Below, piece by piece: positions 50,529-61,558 of a stretch of 64,000 nucleotides of DNA (within the stretch, counting starts at the first letter, position 1; each line of letters begins with the position of its first letter). The stretch spans positions 1,935,619-1,999,618 of the forward strand of contig NC_009513.1 of NCBI RefSeq assembly GCF_000016825.1, given 5' to 3'. This DNA comes from Limosilactobacillus reuteri subsp. reuteri. GTDB lineage: Bacteria > Bacillota > Bacilli > Lactobacillales > Lactobacillaceae. The translations under genes and the position numbers were made by a program. The notes under the pieces were generated by a model. That model was given only the letters and a program-made list of their open reading frames with translations. It did not search any database and was not told the origin of the DNA.

Positions 50529-51392
50529 TTACATTTTTCCACCGTAAACAGGGTAGATATCAAAATCGCCATAGTCTAATGGCTTTACTCGCCGCAATAG
50601 GTCCATATCAGCTTCAGAAATTTCAAAATCAATTTCAGTGTTTTCCTTCATGTGTTCTGGATTAGTAGTCTTTGGTAAGACGATCATTCCTATTTGCCAA
50701 TCATACCGAATGCACAATTGTGGGACTGAAACGTTGTACTTTTTAGCCATCTTTTCAATTACGGGGTTGTCTAAAGCAGCGCCGTGAGCAACTGGTGAAT
50801 ATGCTTCAACCGCAATGTCATGTTCATGAGTAAATGATAAAAGATTGAATGGAGTATGACCAATATGAGCTAAAACTTGATCAACAGCGGGAACGGTATC
50901 GCTATTCTTAATAATATTTTCAAGATCGGCTTTTTTGAAATTAGAAACGCCAATTGTTCGAATCTTACCTTCGTTAACGGCATCTTCCATGGCTCGCCAA
51001 GCAGCGAGATTTCCTTCAAGGTAACGATTATCAGATTGATTTACTTCTTTCCATGGTTGAGGACTATGAATAAGCATCATGTCGATATAATCAAGACCCA
51101 TCTTTTCAAGAGTCTCGTCAATCGACTTTTTAGTTACATCATAATCTTTGTGTTCAGCAGCGATCTTTGAAGTAACAAAGATTTTATCCCGATCAATACC
51201 GGCTGTTCGTACACCTTCACCGACTCCCCGCTCATTATCATAAGCCTGAGCTGTATCGATGTGCCGATATCCCATCTTAATCGCATTCCGAACTGCTTCG
51301 GCTGCTTGGTCATCATCAATCATCCAGGTTCCTAATGCAAACTTTGGAATTTTCACACCACTATTAAGAGTAATTGTCTCATCTAAAATCAT
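50529..51392 (-). CDS. Aldo/keto reductase
   Basis: A 287-residue member of the AKR5-like bacterial group. Catalytic Asp and Tyr in YRHIDTAQAYDNE, Lys in FVTSKIAAEH, His in MMLIHSPQPW, and the cofactor region VLPKTTNPEHMKENTEI. Distinct from the product at 21154-22032 by the HSPQPWKEV loop. Monocistronic with a strong terminator. Substrate unknown. Confidence 0.93.
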   Translation of the reverse strand: MILDETITLNSGVKIPKFALGTWMIDDDQAAEAVRNAIKMGYRHIDTAQAYDNERGVGEGVRTAGIDRDKIFVTSKIAAEHKDYDVTKKSIDETLEKMGLDYIDMMLIHSPQPWKEVNQSDNRYLEGNLAAWRAMEDAVNEGKIRTIGVSNFKKADLENIIKNSDTVPAVDQVLAHIGHTPFNLLSFTHEHDIAVEAYSPVAHGAALDNPVIEKMAKKYNVSVPQLCIRYDWQIGMIVLPKTTNPEHMKENTEIDFEISEADMDLLRRVKPLDYGDFDIYPVYGGKM

Positions 51393-51485
51393 TGTTCTCC
51401 GTCCTTTCGCATTTCAAGTTATTCCTACAAAACCATTGTCGTCATTTTTCCCATAAATGTAAACTAGTAAGCCTTGACCAGAATA

Positions 51486-51523
51486 ATAAAAAAAGAGGTT
51501 AAAGCTTAAAATTGCTCAACCTC
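51486..51523 (-). terminator. Terminator of the GNAT gene
   Basis: GAGGTT(AA)AGC / GCT(C)AACCTC stem with T run on the minus strand. Confidence 0.65.
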
Positions 51524-51533
51524 GTAAAGTTTG

Positions 51534-52031
51534 CTACTCATTAAAATGCCTGCCCATCATATAAAGGGACCGCATTTGACCATTTATTTCAGAAATTTGT
51601 GGTAACTTACCCCATTCTTTGTACCCACAGGAGGTAAAAAGATGATAGCTTGCTTGATTTTCAATATAAATATACGCAATTACGGTTCTTATATCTAGAT
51701 GATCTTCAATTCGTTTTTGCGCATATGTTAATAAATCACGGCCAAGATGTTGCCGTCGATAATCTTCATGAATATAAATAGCTATCTGTGCCGAATGATC
51801 ATAGGCGGGATGCGGATAAAAATACTCAAGAGCACACCAGGCGATTACTTGGTCATCCATTGTTGCGACCCAAATTGGATGAGTACTGTCAAACTGCATA
51901 AACCATTCACGTCGATCAGCAACTTCGATCGGTGCACTCTCATCGTTGACTTGCAGCGGAATGGCTTGATTAAATATATCGACAATCGCTGGTAGATCAT
52001 TTATTGTTGCTAACCGAATTTGGTAATCCAT
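51534..52031 (-). CDS. GNAT-family N-acetyltransferase (phosphinothricin acetyltransferase-like)
   Basis: A 165-residue acetyltransferase. The acetyl-CoA site is IAIYIHEDYRRQHLGRDLLTYAQ (Q/RxxGxG/A as RRQHLGR), and EYFYPHPAYDHSAQIAIYI plus the C-terminal GYKEWGKLPQ fit the PAT/Pat-like subgroup. It may detoxify methionine sulfone-type compounds or other amines. Standard ribosome-binding site. Downstream terminator. Confidence 0.88.
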   Translation of the reverse strand: MDYQIRLATINDLPAIVDIFNQAIPLQVNDESAPIEVADRREWFMQFDSTHPIWVATMDDQVIAWCALEYFYPHPAYDHSAQIAIYIHEDYRRQHLGRDLLTYAQKRIEDHLDIRTVIAYIYIENQASYHLFTSCGYKEWGKLPQISEINGQMRSLYMMGRHFNE

Positions 52032-52068
52032 ATCAAAGCTTCCTTACAGTATTTTTACCCACTGATTA

Positions 52069-52674
52069 TTACTTATCATAGAAGTGCTGCCATTCTTTAT
52101 TAACGTTTTCGCGAGTCGTTTTTGTCCCAGTCCATGATGGAACTTTTACAACCCCATCAATCTTACTCTTAGGTACAAATCCCCAGTAACGACCATCATT
52201 TGAAACGCTCCGGTGGTCCCCAAGAACAAAGTATTCACCTTTCGGAACTTTTGTGGCACCATTATTCTTTAACCAACTGTTCTGAACTGAGATACTACGC
52301 AGTGTCCAGTTCCCAGTTCCGGTTGTTCGTTGACTTTTGCTAATGTAGTCTTGATTAATCTTTTTGCCGTTAACATAAATATTTCCATTCCTAGAGCTAA
52401 CAGTATCACCAGGAAGTCCAATTACTCGCTTAACATAATCGGTTTTAACTGATACTTGCGGATCAACGCCATTAGCATCAAATACAACGACACTTCCATG
52501 ATGGATTTTGGCAGTTTTCAAACAAAATACTCGTTCATTATTTTGTAAGTTTGGTTGCATGGATGGTCCATCAACCCGAACAATTTGGAAGAAAAACTGC
52601 TTAATTACTAATGCGATTATTAACCCGATTAGAATGGGAATAATCCAACTCATTGCTTCACGAAATGCTTTCAT
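52069..52674 (-). CDS. lepB: Signal peptidase I
   Basis: A 201-residue type I signal peptidase with one N-terminal membrane anchor (about residues 8-30). Catalytic Ser is in DGPSMQPNL (box B, near 38) and Lys in DYVKRVIGLPGD (box D, near 83); box E is LGDHRSVSNDGRYWG. It cleaves signal peptides outside the membrane. Lactobacilli often have more than one paralogue. Confidence 0.95.
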   Translation of the reverse strand: MKAFREAMSWIIPILIGLIIALVIKQFFFQIVRVDGPSMQPNLQNNERVFCLKTAKIHHGSVVVFDANGVDPQVSVKTDYVKRVIGLPGDTVSSRNGNIYVNGKKINQDYISKSQRTTGTGNWTLRSISVQNSWLKNNGATKVPKGEYFVLGDHRSVSNDGRYWGFVPKSKIDGVVKVPSWTGTKTTRENVNKEWQHFYDK

Positions 52675-52801
52675 TATAATTCCTCAATTTCTTTATTTAA
52701 CTGTTATTAATCATACAACTAGTAATAAAACCTGAAAAGTTATTTATAATAAATAATATATTATTTTCACATTTAATAACATCAAAAAGATATTAAGGGT
52801 C

Positions 52802-52981
52802 AAAAGAGAGCGAGACAGAAGGCACTTGTGACTTCGTTTTTCGACGCGCAGCTAGCCTCTGGGAGTCCCCGCAAGCAACAATAGGCCTCTAACGTTCGGT
52901 TTTGCCGGACGTTAGAGGCCATTGTTGTACTGCGTATTTGCTTTTTATGAAAGTAACTTAACTTATGTCACAGTCCCTTTT
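52802..52981 (-). repeat. Dispersed hairpin repeat, copy 2 (inverted relative to copy 1)
   Basis: 180 bp, the reverse complement of the element at 11656-11817 with about 90 percent identity by eye and an extra stretch CGACGCGCAGCTAGCC inside. It again has the GGCCTCTAACGTTCGG/CCGGACGTTAGAGGCC hairpin and the GAGCGAGACAGAAG and TTATGTCACAGTCCC ends. It lies just past the stop of the D-Asp ligase-like gene (52987), as copy 1 lies past asnS, so both follow a gene end in the same orientation relative to it. Confidence 0.88.
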
Positions 52982-52986
52982 AATTT

Positions 52987-54231
52987 TTATTTCTTTTCGA
53001 CAAAGTACTTTTCGAAGTTCTTTTGATAGTTATGATTAATCCGTTGTTCCATTAACCACCGCATGAAATTCATGTCCTTGTCATAATGGAAAGTTGTTCC
53101 ATAGCGGCCTTCTTTAATAAGCTTTTCAGCCTGCTTTTTAATTTCATTATTTTTAGCATACTGAAGGAAAGTCTTTTTTGAAACCCCAAGCCATAACTTG
53201 TAGTTGCTTTCATCCTTGTTCCCATAAATCGTCTCTTGATCTTTTAAGCTATCAAAAACGTAATCTTCAACGGGGAAAGTAGCAAGTTGATAGCCATTTA
53301 ATGAAACGAAGAAACTACTACGACCTTGGCGAGGATTAAGGTCAAATACCTTGAATTGGCCATCACGACGGTCATATTTTAAATCAAAGTTAACAAATCC
53401 AGTAAATTCAATGCTTTCAAGGAAATTCTTGATGTTGTCATAGATTTGTTGGTCATATGCTGGCATAATCGCAACATAATTACCAACATTTGCTGGATTA
53501 CAATCTTCAAGAAGTGGGTGACCCAAACACATCATCTTTACCTTATGATCTTTATCGACATAACAATTGATGGTCCGCATATTACTATCATCACCAGGAA
53601 TAAATTCTTGGAGAACAAGGTCGCCATTGTATGGACTATGCTCATAGATAATCTCCAGAACTTCCGCTAATCTTTCTGGTGTCTTAATAATATAAGCCTT
53701 TTCATACCCTTCAAAGTTTCCCTTATGCCATTGCACCGCATCAGCAGCCTTTAAAGCAATTGGAAATTCAAATGGTGATTTATAGTTCTTGTAATCAAGG
53801 TCCGGTTTTAAAATATCGGTTTTAGGATAAGGCAAACCATACTTTTCACAGACATTGTAGAACTTCTCTTTATCCGTTAATGTTGCCACTTCATCATAAT
53901 CAGCATACGGGCAGAACATGTGCTGCGAAAGTTCTTTACGGTTTTTCGCAACTAATTCAGTATAGTCATCCCCACAACTAATTAAAACGGTCTTCTTGCC
54001 TTGCTTAGCAAACTCATCTGCCGCTTCAATTAATACCTTCGTAAACACTTCTGGTGATTGTAATTGTTCGTTATAATGCAACTCGACAATTTTTGAATAA
54101 CGGGTTGGTGCCAATGGTTGTCGAGCATATAATTGCGACTTAATCCCATATTTTTCATACATCGACCGTGCCATTCCGTAAGCGTTGAAATCACTACCTA
54201 GAATCAATGGAACAAAAGGTTGTTCACTCAT
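52987..54231 (-). CDS. ATP-grasp ligase, likely D-aspartate ligase of peptidoglycan cross-bridge
   Basis: A 414-residue ATP-grasp enzyme. It begins with a pre-ATP-grasp domain ([27 protein letters not shown]) and continues with the ATP-binding region ([32 protein letters not shown]) and metal site [12 protein letters not shown]. This matches AslFm of Enterococcus faecium, which joins D-Asp to the Lys side chain of peptidoglycan precursors, and L. reuteri-type walls have L-Lys-D-Asp bridges. The gene is 17 bp downstream of murE, in line with that role. D-Asp supply (aspartate racemase) is not in this window. Confidence 0.75.
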   Translation of the reverse strand: MSEQPFVPLILGSDFNAYGMARSMYEKYGIKSQLYARQPLAPTRYSKIVELHYNEQLQSPEVFTKVLIEAADEFAKQGKKTVLISCGDDYTELVAKNRKELSQHMFCPYADYDEVATLTDKEKFYNVCEKYGLPYPKTDILKPDLDYKNYKSPFEFPIALKAADAVQWHKGNFEGYEKAYIIKTPERLAEVLEIIYEHSPYNGDLVLQEFIPGDDSNMRTINCYVDKDHKVKMMCLGHPLLEDCNPANVGNYVAIMPAYDQQIYDNIKNFLESIEFTGFVNFDLKYDRRDGQFKVFDLNPRQGRSSFFVSLNGYQLATFPVEDYVFDSLKDQETIYGNKDESNYKLWLGVSKKTFLQYAKNNEIKKQAEKLIKEGRYGTTFHYDKDMNFMRWLMEQRINHNYQKNFEKYFVEKK

Positions 54232-54248
54232 TAGATCCCCACTCCTCT

Positions 54249-55799
54249 TTATCTTTCTAGTTCATTAATATAATCACGTGCAATCTTCACATCAGTTGGG
54301 TAAGGGACATCTTCCCCATTAACTTTTTGATAAGGATCTTCACCTTTCCCTGCAAGGACTACAATATCATCATTTTCACTACCGTCAATTGCCTTTTTGA
54401 TCGCCGTTTCGCGGTCCATTTCAAATTGAATATGTTTTACTTTATCATGATCAATATAAGAATCTATTTCCCGGGCAATAGTCATCGGATCCTCAAACCC
54501 TGGATCATCAGTCGTCAAAATTACTTCATCTGGTTGTTCTTCAGTTAAAGCTTTTCCAAACCCTGGACGGCGCGAAATACCTTTATCACCGGTCGCTCCT
54601 AAGACAACTGTTACTTTGCCAGCATTAGTTTGTCGTTTTAAGAATGCCAAGAGTCGCTTCAAGCTAGCGTAATTATGGGCATAATCAACATAAATTGTTC
54701 CATGGGTATTACTGTTAATCATTTCCATTCGACCACGGATATGAACATGATTTAATGTTTCTACGGCATCGTTAGCACTCGCCCCAGCTAATCCACTGGC
54801 AATGATTGCAGCGACCGCATTTCCTTCATTATAATCTCCAGGGACACTCGTTTTATAACGGCCATCTAAGTTTAACTGCTTTGCTTTCTCAGTTAAGGCG
54901 GTCAACTCAAATTCACTTTCATGAAGATCTTCTAAATCATTTCGATATTCAAAATCTATTTGGGCATTGTCAGGTAATTCGATGTTTGCTCCTCGCCGTG
55001 CAAATAAGAAAATGTCTTCTGGTTGTGTAGTTGCCTTAGCAGTGTAATAAACATCGGTAAATTTTTCCGTTTCTGCATTGATTAAGCATTTAGCAGAATT
55101 TACTAATAATTGTTCCTTGCAGTGAAGATAATCAGCAAAAGTTGGGTGCTCATTTCGTCCGATATGGTCTGGCGAAATGTTTAAGAAAATTCCAACATCA
55201 TACTTCAAACCATAAATCCGGTTTTTCTTGTATGCTTGCGATGATACTTCCATTACTAAGTGCGTCATCCCATTATCAACGGCAACGCGCATATCATGGA
55301 AAAGGTCTAAGGATTCGGGAGTAGTCAAATCAGATTTAAATTTATCTTCCGGCTTATTGCCTAGAATCCGATCAAGCGTTGAAAAAAGGGCAATATGATC
55401 AGCTGTACTTTGGGCTAAAATATGGTCAGCAAAATAAGCCGTTGTTGTTTTGCCTTTTGTTCCTGTAATCGCAATAATGAACAAATCATTTTGTGGATAA
55501 CCGTAAAATGCTGCCCCCAGTAAAGACATTGCTTTTTGTTCGTCGTTTACGATAATAGCTGGCAATCCTTCGCCTTCTGGATATTCTTTTTCAGCCACAT
55601 ACGCAATCGCACCTTTTTCTTTAGCGGATGCTAGGTATTTAGGCAAAAAATTTCCTTTACAAAAGAATAACGTTCCTGATTTTACCTTCCGTGAATCATA
55701 GGACACGCTGGTTGCGGTAAAATCAGTCAAATTACTAACATGATCCAATAAATGGTGCTCGCGCAATAATGCTAAAGCAGGTGTAATATGCAATTCCAT
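54249..55799 (-). CDS. murE: UDP-N-acetylmuramoyl-tripeptide synthetase MurE (L-lysine type)
   Basis: A 516-residue Mur ligase that adds the third stem amino acid to UDP-MurNAc-L-Ala-D-Glu. The P-loop is [13 protein letters not shown], then [13 protein letters not shown], the nucleotide region [10 protein letters not shown] and the selectivity loop DDPGFEDPM. Lack of the DNPR motif, which binds meso-diaminopimelate, points to lysine. It forms an operon with the D-Asp ligase-like gene, so both act on the position-3 lysine of the same precursor. Confidence 0.93.
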   Translation of the reverse strand: MELHITPALALLREHHLLDHVSNLTDFTATSVSYDSRKVKSGTLFFCKGNFLPKYLASAKEKGAIAYVAEKEYPEGEGLPAIIVNDEQKAMSLLGAAFYGYPQNDLFIIAITGTKGKTTTAYFADHILAQSTADHIALFSTLDRILGNKPEDKFKSDLTTPESLDLFHDMRVAVDNGMTHLVMEVSSQAYKKNRIYGLKYDVGIFLNISPDHIGRNEHPTFADYLHCKEQLLVNSAKCLINAETEKFTDVYYTAKATTQPEDIFLFARRGANIELPDNAQIDFEYRNDLEDLHESEFELTALTEKAKQLNLDGRYKTSVPGDYNEGNAVAAIIASGLAGASANDAVETLNHVHIRGRMEMINSNTHGTIYVDYAHNYASLKRLLAFLKRQTNAGKVTVVLGATGDKGISRRPGFGKALTEEQPDEVILTTDDPGFEDPMTIAREIDSYIDHDKVKHIQFEMDRETAIKKAIDGSENDDIVVLAGKGEDPYQKVNGEDVPYPTDVKIARDYINELER

Positions 55800-55883
55800 C
55801 TTGCAAATGACTCTCCTTCAATCTAATCTGCCCTATATTATTTCATTTTTTATCATAAAAATAAATAAGGGTTATCAATTAAC

Positions 55884-55932
55884 AAAAAAGGAGACTTAGA
55901 AGAGTCCTACAGCCCTTCGCCAGCCTCCTTTA
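55884..55932 (-). terminator. Terminator of asnB
   Basis: AAAAAAGGAG / CTCCTTT stem with the AGACTTAGAAGAGTCC element inside, just past the stop at 55941. Confidence 0.5.
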
Positions 55933-55940
55933 ATATTTTT

Positions 55941-57860
55941 CTATGCTTCTGTTGTAGCCGTTTTTTGTGCGCGGTCAATTCCTGATTCATCAGGTTTGAA
56001 GTTATCAATGAAGTATAACTTATACCACGTTAAGAAGGTGTAGATTGTCCAAATTTTACGACGACCATCCACCTTACCTTCGAAGTTATCATCGGCAAGT
56101 TTTAGAAGTTTTTCTTGATCAAAGAACTCTTTTACGAAGTCTTGTTCAAATAATTCACGCACTTCTTGGTAATATTTCTTTTCCCGAAGCCAAGCACGCA
56201 CTGGGGTTGGGAAGCCCATCTTAGGCCGCGTAGCCCATTCTTCCGGTAAATGCCGGTTAGCTGCCATCCGAAATGCCCATTTTGTATCTTTGTAGTTAAA
56301 GAGATACTTAGTTGGTGTTGTTTCAGCCACTTTCATTACCTCTTTATCAAGAAGTGGTACCCGAATTTCAACAGAGTTAGCCATACTCATCTTATCCGCC
56401 TTTAAGCAAATATCGCCAGGCATGAAACGATGCAAGTCAATATATTGCTTCTTTGCGACTTCATCGATATCTTTATCTTCCATCTTGTCAAAAAGCGGAT
56501 TAAGAATATCGGCAATACTTGGTCCGCAATCAAATTCTGGTTGCAAGTAGTCAGCGGCTTCTTCAGGACTAAAAATGTATGCTTGGCCAATAAAAGTATC
56601 CCGTGCTGGCGCTAAGTTGCGGTACATATGCTCTTGGCCGTGGAAGTGTTTTCCATCTAACCACTTAGCAAACTTATACCGGCGTTCACGAGGCATCTTC
56701 TTTAGTTGGTCAGTTACCCACCGGATAAACTTAACTTTCGTATTAAAACCATAATCAATGTATCCCGCGAATAATTCATCGGCACCTTCACCAGAAAGAA
56801 GGGCCTTGTAGCCGTTATCCTTTGCTAACTTGTTCAAGAAGTATAAAGGAACAACAGATGGGTTAGAATCAGGTTCATCTAGGTAGTATTGAATCATTGG
56901 GAATGCGTGGAAAGCTTCTTCGTTAGTCAACTTTTCATCAGTATTCTTCAAGCCCATCTTAGCTGCTAATTCACGTGCTTGTTTGGTCTCATCGTAAGTA
57001 CTATCAAATCCGATTGAGAACGTATTATCTGGACGCATCAAAGCCGTTACTAAACTTGAATCAACCCCTGCAGAAAGGAATGAACCAACCTTAATTCCTT
57101 TATCTGCAAAGGTATGCGCCTTAACAGAATTCTTAACAACATCGTCAATCTTGTTAACAGCTTCATCAAACGTCTCGTCTTCTGGCTCAAAGTTTTCGTC
57201 CCAGTATTGGGTCATTTCAAACTGACCGTCTTTATAAGTGAAGTAATGCCCTTCTGGAAGACGGTAAACACCCTTAAAGAAAGTTTCTTGAGTAACTGGG
57301 TATTGGAATGTCATGTATGGTTTAAGCGCTTCTTTATTAAGTTCCTTCTTAAAGTTAGGATGATCAAGAAATGCCTTAATTTCAGACCCAACAAAGAAAG
57401 TACCGTTCATTTTAGCGTAATACAATGGTTTAATTCCAAAATGGTCACGGGCACCGAACATTTCTTTAGTCTTAAAATCCCAGATAACAAAGCCAAACAT
57501 TCCGCGCAGCTTGTTAACAACATCCTTGCCCCATTCTTCATATCCGTGCAAGATTACTTCAGTATCGGCATGTGTCTTAAATGTGTGACCCTTACTGATT
57601 AATTCTTCACGTAATTCTTCAAAATTGTAAATTTCACCGTTGAATTCAATGGCTTTTGAGCTATCTTCATTAAAGATTGGTTGATTACCAGACTTAACAT
57701 CAATAAAACTCAAGCGCCGGAAGCCAAGTGCTACATCATCATCCACATATTGACCTTCCGCATCAGGTCCCCGGTGAATAATCCGGTCCTTCATTTTTTT
57801 GATTAATTGGTCTTTAATTTGTGGTTTTTCATTATCAACAAATGCAACAATCCCACACAT
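55941..57860 (-). CDS. asnB: Asparagine synthase, glutamine-hydrolysing
   Basis: A 639-residue two-domain enzyme. After removal of Met1, Cys2 (MCGIVAFVD) is the N-terminal glutaminase nucleophile, and the synthetase domain has the ATP pyrophosphatase motif SFLSAGVDSSLVTALM near residue 260. ATG 57860 is chosen because it puts Cys second, with AAGAGGAAA upstream; the frame from 57899 would mask it. It makes asparagine from aspartate and glutamine and so duplicates AsnA function with a different nitrogen donor. No T-box is seen in front, unlike asnA. Confidence 0.95.
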   Translation of the reverse strand: MCGIVAFVDNEKPQIKDQLIKKMKDRIIHRGPDAEGQYVDDDVALGFRRLSFIDVKSGNQPIFNEDSSKAIEFNGEIYNFEELREELISKGHTFKTHADTEVILHGYEEWGKDVVNKLRGMFGFVIWDFKTKEMFGARDHFGIKPLYYAKMNGTFFVGSEIKAFLDHPNFKKELNKEALKPYMTFQYPVTQETFFKGVYRLPEGHYFTYKDGQFEMTQYWDENFEPEDETFDEAVNKIDDVVKNSVKAHTFADKGIKVGSFLSAGVDSSLVTALMRPDNTFSIGFDSTYDETKQARELAAKMGLKNTDEKLTNEEAFHAFPMIQYYLDEPDSNPSVVPLYFLNKLAKDNGYKALLSGEGADELFAGYIDYGFNTKVKFIRWVTDQLKKMPRERRYKFAKWLDGKHFHGQEHMYRNLAPARDTFIGQAYIFSPEEAADYLQPEFDCGPSIADILNPLFDKMEDKDIDEVAKKQYIDLHRFMPGDICLKADKMSMANSVEIRVPLLDKEVMKVAETTPTKYLFNYKDTKWAFRMAANRHLPEEWATRPKMGFPTPVRAWLREKKYYQEVRELFEQDFVKEFFDQEKLLKLADDNFEGKVDGRRKIWTIYTFLTWYKLYFIDNFKPDESGIDRAQKTATTEA

Positions 57861-58000
57861 TATAAATTTCCTCTTCTTTCTCTTAAATTCACGGATCACA
57901 AAATAGTTATTTAAAATTCGTTATTAAAACTCGAACCTAAATTATACCATATAATGCCAAACTTAAGTATATTATCCCTTTGCTTTAAGAAAACCATAAT

Positions 58001-58046
58001 AAAATCTGGAGAGCGGAGTCATTACTCTGTTTCTCCAGATTTTATT
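58001..58046 (-). terminator. Terminator of the mnmEG unit
   Basis: AAAATCTGGAGA / TCTCCAGATTTT with inner GGAGT/ACTCT pairing, T run on the minus strand. Confidence 0.88.
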
Positions 58047-58058
58047 TCCCGGGAAATT

Positions 58059-60002
58059 TTACTTACGATCCTTCTTGGAAAACTTCCCCTGACGGACGTA
58101 AACACTCAAGATTGCAATATCAGCGGGGTTAACTCCACTAATTCGTGAAGCTTGGGCTAAAGTTTCTGGACGAATCTTTTCAAGCTTTTGACGTCCTTCA
58201 GTTGCTAGACCATCAATATCACCATAATCGATATCATCCGGAATCCGTTTAGCTTCCATCCGCTTCATCCGTTCAACCTTAACTTCCTCTTTCTTGATGT
58301 AACCAGCATATTTTAATTGAATTTCAACCTGCTCAATCACATGACGATCAAGGTCCTGTTCTGGTGCCGGAATGAATTCGGCCAACGTTTGGTAATCGAA
58401 GTATGGTCGCTTCAAGAGGTCAGCTGCCGCAATTCCATCTTTTAAGCGATTATCGCCGTGCGCTTCAATAAACTCGTTAACCTTATCATCGCTTGGCTTG
58501 AGCTTAATTTCTTCTAATCGTTTGATTTCAGCTGCGACTTGGCGCTTCTTCTCTTCCATTTTAGCAAGCCGCTCATCACTAACTAAGCCAACATGATGAC
58601 CCATTTCCATTAACCGAAAATCAGCATTATCATGACGTAAAATTAGCCGATATTCTGCCCGACTTGTAAGTAAACGGTAAGGTTCTTTCGTTCCCTTTGT
58701 TACTAGGTCGTCGATCATCACACCAATATATGCATCTGAACGCTTAAGGACAAATGGTTTCTTGCCTTGTGCCCGTAATCCTGCATTAATCCCTGCAATT
58801 AATCCTTGACCCGCTGCTTCTTCATAACCTGAAGAACCGTTTGTTTGTCCTGCAGTATAGAGATTCTTAATGATCTTGGTTTCCAAGGTTGGGTGAAGTT
58901 GGTACGGCGCAACTACATCGTATTCAATTGCATATCCAGGACGCATCATTTCTGCATTTTCTAACCCCTTGATTGAGTGCACAATCTTTTGTTGGATTTC
59001 TTCTGGCATTGATGTCGAAATTCCGTCAAGGTAATATTCATCCGTATCCCGTCCTTCTGGTTCAAGGAAAACTTGGTGCCGGGGCTTATCAGCAAAACGA
59101 ACAATCTTATCTTCAATTGAAGGACAGTAGCGTGGTCCAACTCCCTTGATAACACCAGAGAACATTGGAGCCCGGCTAAGATTTTCCCGAATAATGGCAT
59201 GGGTCCCTTCATTTGTATAAGTTAACCAACAAGATAATTGTTCGCTAATTGGAATATAGGCACTATCAGGAGTATCAAAACTAAAGTGATGTGGTTCCTT
59301 ATCCCCGGGTTGTTCTTCCGTTACACTATAGTCGATTGTCTTTCCATTAACCCGTGGTGGCGTTCCCGTCTTAAAACGCTCAAGATCAAAGCCAAGTTCT
59401 TCAAGGTTTTCCGAAAGTTTTACCGCTGACTTAGAGTTATTGGGACCAGATTCATACTGTAATTCACCGATAATGATCTTTCCGCGCGCCGCAGTTCCAA
59501 CAGTTAGTACAACCGTCTTAGCGTGGTAACGAGCTCCTGTATTAGTAATAACACCTTTGCAGACACCATCTTCAACGATTAATTGGTCAACAGTTGCTTG
59601 ACGGAGAGTAAGGTTAGGTTCTTCCTCAATCGTCTGCTTCATTGCACGGTGATAAGCATGTTTATCTGCTTGAGCTCGTAATGCACGGACAGCGGGACCT
59701 TTACCGGTATTTAACATCCGCATTTGGACATAGGTCTTATCAATATTATGACCCATTTCACCACCAAGAGCATCAATTTCGCGGACCACGATTCCTTTTG
59801 CCGGACCACCAACAGAGGGGTTACATGGCATAAAAGCAACCATTTCAAGATTAATTGTTACCAATAAGGTCTTATTCCCCATCCGGGCTGCGGCAAGGGC
59901 GGCCTCGCTTCCGGCATGACCCGCGCCGACAACAATTACATCGTATGATCCCGCTTCGTATTGAACGGCATCAGATGTTTGCAATGCTTCTGAACTCTTC
60001 AT
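58059..60002 (-). CDS. mnmG: tRNA uridine 5-carboxymethylaminomethyl modification enzyme MnmG
   Basis: A 647-residue FAD protein that with MnmE modifies U34 of tRNAs ending a mixed codon box. FAD motif [21 protein letters not shown], the family [11 protein letters not shown] and the C-terminal helical domain ([17 protein letters not shown]) are seen. It follows mnmE by 11 bp. Confidence 0.97.
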   Translation of the reverse strand: MKSSEALQTSDAVQYEAGSYDVIVVGAGHAGSEAALAAARMGNKTLLVTINLEMVAFMPCNPSVGGPAKGIVVREIDALGGEMGHNIDKTYVQMRMLNTGKGPAVRALRAQADKHAYHRAMKQTIEEEPNLTLRQATVDQLIVEDGVCKGVITNTGARYHAKTVVLTVGTAARGKIIIGELQYESGPNNSKSAVKLSENLEELGFDLERFKTGTPPRVNGKTIDYSVTEEQPGDKEPHHFSFDTPDSAYIPISEQLSCWLTYTNEGTHAIIRENLSRAPMFSGVIKGVGPRYCPSIEDKIVRFADKPRHQVFLEPEGRDTDEYYLDGISTSMPEEIQQKIVHSIKGLENAEMMRPGYAIEYDVVAPYQLHPTLETKIIKNLYTAGQTNGSSGYEEAAGQGLIAGINAGLRAQGKKPFVLKRSDAYIGVMIDDLVTKGTKEPYRLLTSRAEYRLILRHDNADFRLMEMGHHVGLVSDERLAKMEEKKRQVAAEIKRLEEIKLKPSDDKVNEFIEAHGDNRLKDGIAAADLLKRPYFDYQTLAEFIPAPEQDLDRHVIEQVEIQLKYAGYIKKEEVKVERMKRMEAKRIPDDIDYGDIDGLATEGRQKLEKIRPETLAQASRISGVNPADIAILSVYVRQGKFSKKDRK

Positions 60003-60013
60003 TCTTCTATTCC

Positions 60014-61402
60014 CTACTTTCCTAAACAGAATTGACTAAATAACTGGTCAAGCAACTCATCTTGGTAACTATCCCCAGTAATCTCACCTAATAATTCCCA
60101 ACACCGGGTCATATCAATTTGAACCAGGTCTACTGGCATTCCATCATTAATTCCTTTTAAGACATCGCTTAAAGCATCATTAGCTTGGTGGAGTAAACCA
60201 ATGTGCCGAGCATTGGTAACCATTACATTATTCTGGTTGCTTTCAATTCCCTCGTTGAAAAACATGTGACCAATCTGCTCACCAAGTTGGTCCATTCCTT
60301 CATAGTTAACGATTGAAGTTTCAATAACGGCACTCTTGCCAGCTAGTAATTTCAATTCCGCTAAATCAACCTTGCGTGGAAGATCCGTCTTATTTAAGAT
60401 GATGATCCGCTGCTTATCCTTGGTTGCTTCAAGTAATTGGCGATCCTCGTCAGTTAATTTATTTGAACTATCAATCAAGAGAAGTACTAAGTCAGCGGCG
60501 CCCAAAGCTTTGCGACTCCGCTCTACCCCGATCTTTTCAACTTGGTCATTTGTATCGCGGATTCCTGCTGTATCAATTAACTTCAATGGCACCCCGTTGA
60601 CATTGACATATTCTTCAATTACGTCCCGGGTTGTCCCAGCAACGTTTGTAACGATCGCCTTGTCTTCGTGAAGCAAGGAATTCAATAAACTTGATTTACC
60701 AACATTTGGCTGCCCGATGATTGCCGTTGCTAAACCATCTCGCAAAACCTTTCCCTGTTTAGCTGTTTTAAGAAGACCTTGGATTCGTTGTTGAATGTCC
60801 GCTGCTTTTTCTTTTAAGAGCTTCGTAGTCATTTCTTCAACAGCATCATATTCTGGATAGTCAATATTAACCTCTACCTGTGCTAATACATCCAAAATGT
60901 CTTGTCGCAAATTACGAATTAACCGTGACAAATCACCATCAAGCTGGTTTAATGCAACCTTCATCGATTTATCTGTCTTTGCGCGAATTAGATCCATTAC
61001 CGCTTCTGATTGGGATAAATCGAGACGACCATTTAAAAAGGCCCGTTTAGTAAATTCACCTGGTTCTGCCATCCGGGCGCCAAAGCTCAGTACCAATTGC
61101 AGAATACGGTTGGTTGCTAACAATCCCCCGTGACAGTTGATTTCAATTACGTCTTCACGTGTATAAGTGTGGGGAGCGCGCATTACTGAAACCATCACTT
61201 CATCGACTTCTTGATCCGTATCAGGGTCAACAATATGACCATAGTTAATGGTATGAGTTGCTACTTTGGCGAGATTTTTTCCTTTGTAGATCCGTTGAGC
61301 AACTTTCACCGCATCATCCCCACTAATTCGGATAATGGAAATTCCACCTTCACCAACCGGCGTCGAAATTGCTGCAATCGTATCATTCTCGCTATTTGCC
61401 AT
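60014..61402 (-). CDS. mnmE: tRNA modification GTPase MnmE
   Basis: A 462-residue GTPase partner of MnmG. N-terminal formyl-THF-binding domain ([19 protein letters not shown]), central helical part, G domain with [19 protein letters not shown], and the C-terminal CLGK tail corresponding to the conserved C-[IL]-GK. ATG 61402 is chosen, after AAAGGAG, because the upstream extension from 61447 is not part of the family. K+-dependent dimerisation motif Asn in the G1 loop is present. Confidence 0.97.
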   Translation of the reverse strand: MANSENDTIAAISTPVGEGGISIIRISGDDAVKVAQRIYKGKNLAKVATHTINYGHIVDPDTDQEVDEVMVSVMRAPHTYTREDVIEINCHGGLLATNRILQLVLSFGARMAEPGEFTKRAFLNGRLDLSQSEAVMDLIRAKTDKSMKVALNQLDGDLSRLIRNLRQDILDVLAQVEVNIDYPEYDAVEEMTTKLLKEKAADIQQRIQGLLKTAKQGKVLRDGLATAIIGQPNVGKSSLLNSLLHEDKAIVTNVAGTTRDVIEEYVNVNGVPLKLIDTAGIRDTNDQVEKIGVERSRKALGAADLVLLLIDSSNKLTDEDRQLLEATKDKQRIIILNKTDLPRKVDLAELKLLAGKSAVIETSIVNYEGMDQLGEQIGHMFFNEGIESNQNNVMVTNARHIGLLHQANDALSDVLKGINDGMPVDLVQIDMTRCWELLGEITGDSYQDELLDQLFSQFCLGK

Positions 61403-61423
61403 CGCTACTTTACTCCTTTCTAA

Positions 61424-61484
61424 CAAAAAAAGTGCTAGTCCATGCATAGTAATAAAAATATCACTAACATGGTCAAAGCACTTT
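61424..61484 (-). terminator. Terminator between jag and mnmE
   Basis: AAAGTGCT ... CATGG-like inner arm ... AGCACTTT stem, T run toward mnmE; it separates the yidC-jag transcript from mnmEG and may partly overlap the mnmE leader. Confidence 0.75.
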
Positions 61485-61558
61485 CACTACTTTAACGAAT
61501 ATTAAATTTATAACCGCTCATATTCTAAGATCATTACCAGAAATTGTCAACAAATAAG

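Noticed and set aside
57114..57602. 162-codon frame antisense to asnB
   Set aside because: Lies within the well-supported AsnB gene; no family motif and no start signal.
60336..60671. 111-codon frame antisense to mnmE
   Set aside because: Complement of the conserved G domain of MnmE; shadow frame.
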